A stretch of 64,000 bases of DNA from Calliphora vicina (lineage: Eukaryota > Arthropoda > Insecta > Diptera > Calliphoridae). The translations under genes were made by a program, and so were the position numbers. The stretch covers positions 133,252,226 through 133,316,225 of the forward strand of contig NC_088780.1 in NCBI RefSeq assembly GCF_958450345.1, given 5' to 3'. A model generated the notes under the pieces. The model was not told the DNA's origin. It searched no databases and saw nothing but the letters and a program-made list of their open reading frames with translations. Positions 59,849 to 64,000 of this stretch are shown here, one piece after another (the first letter of the stretch is position 1; each line of letters starts with the position of its first letter).

Positions 59849-60880
59849 TGAAAATATCTATTGCTTTCTATACTAGAGATGATAACATTTTGTAGTCATG
59901 CTGTTAACTTTGGTTACAGGATGATCTTCTTCTGCAATTTTCTATTAATTTATTAATTTTTAATTTTGCTTACATATGTATGTACTATATTTTTTTATTA
60001 TTTAAATAAAACAAAAATATAAAAGACACTCACATGTATTAAATACTGACATATCGATTAGATGTCAGTATTGTAAAACCTATAAAAATTTTTCATTTTT
60101 GTTTAATTCCAACAACAGTTTTTTTTTTTTTTTTTTAATTTTAAAGGAAATGCATGTGTTTACAATCCAAAAAAGGAACTCACACACATATTGCACATAC
60201 AGATTAGAACACATTAGAAATAAAAGGGTTGCTAATTAAACTTATTTTACTAAATGCATATACATATACAGTGGATCGTATTAAATAAGTAATGATAATA
60301 ACCAATGTATGTTTTTCAAGCTTTTTGAATACATATTTCATGTTCTCTATCTACGAACTGTCACTTTTAACATTCTCTTGCTCTCTCGTTACAAGTTTTT
60401 AAAAGTAAACGAACGGAATCCCGTAACTTCCAGTGATAATTTGTACAAATTATTAAAAATTATCAAGTACACGAACACAATTATAACCAGCAGTTAAGCA
60501 AGTAGTCAATGAATCCCTTAAAGACTGAATCCAATTTATATATTTTGGTCATTTGACACGTACATATGTGCTCTCTGTAGTGCAGAGAGACGACAATTGG
60601 TTACTTTATACATCCCAAGTAATCTAGACAATTGCCACTTATGTGACTCTAAGTAATCTGGAGTGTAGTCACTTTAAACGTTTTGTGAGTAATTCGTACA
60701 AACTGGTTTTATACAAATTGTGATGATATAATTCTCATCCAGTTTATTTTTATATTTGTTTAAGTATACTGATATCTCATGAAACATAGCATGAAGTCAA
60801 TAGTCACTTTAATGTCTCTTAGTGACCTATGGCGAAGTCACTTCAACATTTTTTTGTACTGCACTTTATTTTACCCACCA
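59849..60880. other. AT-rich DNA without recognised genes
   Basis: It includes scattered AGTCACTT and AGTAATC-type words between about 60600 and 60860 that are related to the repeat just downstream. Nothing else is recognised. Confidence 0.4.
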
Positions 60881-60889
60881 GAGCGTTGA

Positions 60890-61180
60890 CTATTTTCGAT
60901 CAGCTATCGGACAGTCTCATTGTAATCAAAAAGGGTTAATTGACCCCCTGCTTAGGACATGCACGTGTTAAAATAAATAGTCATGTAGCTGATCAAGTAA
61001 CCAGTTACAATACTAGTAAGGTAACTGACGCTATATAACCAGTATGTGAATCCAATGCATTGCCTACTTTGGACCAGCTATAAGACAGTCCCATTGTAAT
61101 CAAAAAGGGTCAATTGACCTCCCGCTTAGGACATGCACACGATAACTAGTCACGTGGCTATTGAAGTAACTAGTTCCCAC
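60890..61180. repeat. Direct repeat of about 120 bp, period 174 bp
   Basis: CATTGTAATCAAAAAGGGT followed by (T/C)(A/C)AATTGACC and GCTTAGGACATGCAC occurs at about 60919 and 61093. Both copies continue into AGTCA-GT(A/G)GCT. Divergence is modest. Confidence 0.75.
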
Positions 61181-61204
61181 CCTAAATGACGGGTAAAATC
61201 ACTA

Positions 61205-61320
61205 CTCCATTTTTCATTGAAATTGAGAACATTATACATGATATTGAGAAAATTCCAAATGAAATTGAGAATTTCCATTTTCATTGAGAAAATTCCAATT
61301 GAAATTGAGAACATTTTATT
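61205..61320 (+). repeat. 21 bp degenerate minisatellite (ATTGAGAAAATTCC)
   Basis: Five to six units of about 21 bp resemble TGAAATTGAGAACATT and TGATATTGAGAAAATTCC. The inverse repeat is at 63868-64000. The unit is shared with the palindrome at 32.15-33.03 kb. Confidence 0.75.
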
Positions 61321-61370
61321 TTACTCTACATAAATAATATACATTAAACAAAAAACATATGTATACAGTC

Positions 61371-61684
61371 TTATTGACCAACAGGCATATCTTGCAATTC
61401 CAAAGCACGTTGGTGGAATGATGCTGTATGTTGTATAGCTCTACTGCAATCTCCAGTAGTTATACAGGACTTGGAATCGTTTATTAATTCTTGAAGATAT
61501 AAAATCCTCTGCTCTCTTACATTAGAAGGATTTACGGTTGGTATATTCATCTTTGACTTCAAAATACTTTTGATTCTGGACCAAATTATTTCAATAGGGT
61601 TAAGCATTGGTGAATATCGTAAAAGTGTTGCTGGAGAGTTATCGAAAATTTCACGTAAACGACTGTGGCAAGGGGCATTGTCAC
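61371..61684 (-). pseudogene. IS630/Tc1-type transposase C-terminal fragment
   Basis: The open minus frame begins DNAPCHSRLREIFDN (second catalytic Asp), then YSPMLNPIEIIWSRIK (Glu). The C-terminal tail ends LELQDMPVGQ and a stop. Only 29 residues lie between Asp and Glu, fewer than the usual 33-37 of this superfamily, so a small in-frame loss or a divergent family is possible. There are no stops or shifts in 314 bp. The fragment is cut off exactly at the junction with a CCCGGG-type hAT end. Confidence 0.8.
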
Positions 61685-61795
61685 TAGGGTTTTTATCCCG
61701 GGAAATCCCGGTACATATTTCCCGATAATTTTGCCATTATTTTACTACCCGATTCCCGGGATTTTTAGTCGGGAATCCCGGGAAATAAAACCTGA
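61685..61795. repeat. Short hAT-like fragment with CCCGGGAA ends
   Basis: TAGGGTTTTTATCCCGGGAA at the left and GGGAATCCCGGGAAATAAAA-CCTGA at the right form inverted ends. No target duplication was found. It is related to 53391-54536. Confidence 0.65.
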
Positions 61796-61888
61796 CGAAA
61801 ATACATAGAAAACAAGTTTGAACTTCACCAAAAAACAGTGAAACGTTTTTTACAGTTTTTTGCTTATATCTCGGCAATAATAGATCGC

Positions 61889-63041
<1,153 letters not shown>

Positions 63042-63051
63042 TTTGGGGTTT

Positions 63052-63860
63052 TTCGTATGAAAATTTAAAAAGTGAATTCATTATTTATATGTAGAATTTA
63101 TTTCTTATTGAATCATTCTAATTTCTTCTTCAAATCCATAACAAAATAGCTTTAAAAATTTATTAAATTATTAAATTTTTCTTCAATTCAAATCTAGTAC
63201 AAAAAGGCTTAAAGCTTGGTTTCCGCATACACCGTAATCGGCGCCGATAACGAAAACTGAAACTGAAAAACGTTGGTGTTCTTCACAGTCTCGTTTCTGA
63301 ATTGTTTTCGTTTCAGTTGGGTGCGCTGCGGCATAAAACAGTAGAAAATAAAGAAAATTGATTTTTTTCATTCATTTTGATTTTCTTTAAATTTTAAATA
63401 AAAAAATAATTAAAATAATTTCGTTCCTACAGCACCGAAAACAACCTACTTGAAGTTGTTTTCGTTCCGGCCCAATATTGACAGGTTTTTCGTTACTGAT
63501 CGGTGCCGTTTCGTTCCCAATTTTCGTTACATATTTCTGAAACGAACTTTTTTCTGTACAAATGTATGGAATTTCGTTTTCGGTGCCGATTACGGTGTAT
63601 GCGGAAACGTAGCTTAAGACAATTTTTTCAATTAATTTTGTAAATGATTTGATTTAACAAAAATTTAATCATTCAAAGTTTGAATAAATTTTGTTATTAA
63701 TTAACTTTAAAATTAAATCAGTTTAAACAAAGGCTTTGGAATTAATCTAAAAAATTAAATATTAGGAATGGATTTATGGAATGATAGGCTGACATTCTTT
63801 AATTACGGATTAAGATTTCAGTGAATTAAGCTCAAATTTTATTAATTAGTTCGAAGCTCT
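63052..63860. repeat. Dispersed repeat D interrupted by a MITE
   Basis: ATTGAATCATTCTAATTTCT...CAATTCAAATCTAGTAC before, and GTAAATGATTTGATTTAAC...GGCTGACATTCTTTAATTAC after the MITE at 63213-63614. It aligns with 46.9-47.33 kb. Confidence 0.65.
63213..63614. mobile_element. 402 bp MITE with TAA duplication in repeat D
   Basis: The ends AGCTTGGTTTCCGCATACAC and (inverse) AGCTACGTTTCCGCATACAC are followed by CGTAATCGGC. TAA lies on both sides, and the uninterrupted repeat at 47.02 kb has a single TTAA at this point. A GC-richer inverted interior (CGGCGCCGATAACG) is present. It is PIF/Harbinger-like. Confidence 0.85.
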
Positions 63861-63867
63861 ATTTTAT

Positions 63868-64000
63868 TTAGAATTTTCCCAATTTCAATTGGAATTTTCT
63901 CAATTTCAATTGGAATTTTCCCAATTTCATTTGTAGTTTTCTAAATATCAATTTGAATTTCTCAATTTTATTTGGAATTTTCACAATTTCAAATGGAAAT
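63868..64000 (-). repeat. 21 bp minisatellite, inverted copy at window edge
   Basis: About six units resemble GGAATTTTCTCAATTTCAATT. They are the inverse of the units at 61205-61320 and run off the window end. Confidence 0.75.

Noticed and set aside
53391..61795. Possibility that CCCGGG-rich ends at 53.4-54.5 and 61.7 kb are CpG/regulatory clusters
   Set aside because: They recur as inverted ends around decayed hAT-like sequence, so a transposon terminus explains them better.

Overview
The window is AT-rich eukaryotic DNA with short protein-coding exons, very long introns, GT-AG splice sites and dense transposon debris (mariner, Tc1-like, hAT, three-base-TSD MITEs, a non-LTR 3' end, a solo LTR). 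This fits a brachyceran fly, probably a calyptrate such as a blow fly or house-fly relative. That placement is an inference from the protein and transposon content; no marker gene fixes the species.

Two host genes can be supported. (1) A two-exon plus-strand gene (exons 23961-24233 and 45293-45457) encodes a 145-residue Ser/Thr-rich protein. Its motif WRNFTISRSGRFKSK recalls the vertebrate PRR15/PRR15L family. One 21 kb intron separates the exons. (2) A three-exon minus-strand gene (55403-55908, 55196-55325, 48575-49159) encodes a 406-residue TMEM129-type ER membrane E3 ubiquitin ligase. Its second intron is about 6 kb. The two genes converge, with stop codons about 3.1 kb apart, and there is no sign that they act together.

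Layout. 0-9.8 kb: no gene, only MITEs and dispersed repeats. 9.9-14.4 kb: two truncated copies of one non-LTR retrotransposon, hairpins and Tc1 scraps. 14.5-15.2 kb: a MITE with a TTA duplication. 15.7-18.5 kb: simple-sequence-rich DNA that could hold distal 5' exons, plus mariner remnants (17.3-19.7 and 21.9-23.0 kb). 24.2-45.3 kb: the intron of the PRR15-like gene. It carries a 2.6 kb fold-back element with inverted tandem units (26433-29011), three hAT elements with target duplications, a 760 bp palindrome, several MITEs and a Tc1 element with 269 bp inverted repeats. 48.6-55.9 kb: the TMEM129 gene, whose large intron holds a structurally complete but frameshifted Tc1 element and a decayed hAT. 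56.5-58.7 kb: nested insertions (mariner fragments, a dispersed repeat, a Tc1 element inside it). 59.2-59.8 kb: a solo LTR. 61.4-64.0 kb: an IS630/Tc1-type transposase fragment, a perfect 1.15 kb (ATT)n array and a MITE nested in another repeat.

The most informative observations are the fold-back element, four Tc1-like ends or elements sharing an IR/DR architecture, nested insertions whose empty sites are present elsewhere in the window, and the uninterrupted trinucleotide array. I found no CRISPR array, rRNA, tRNA, prophage or clearly new gene system.
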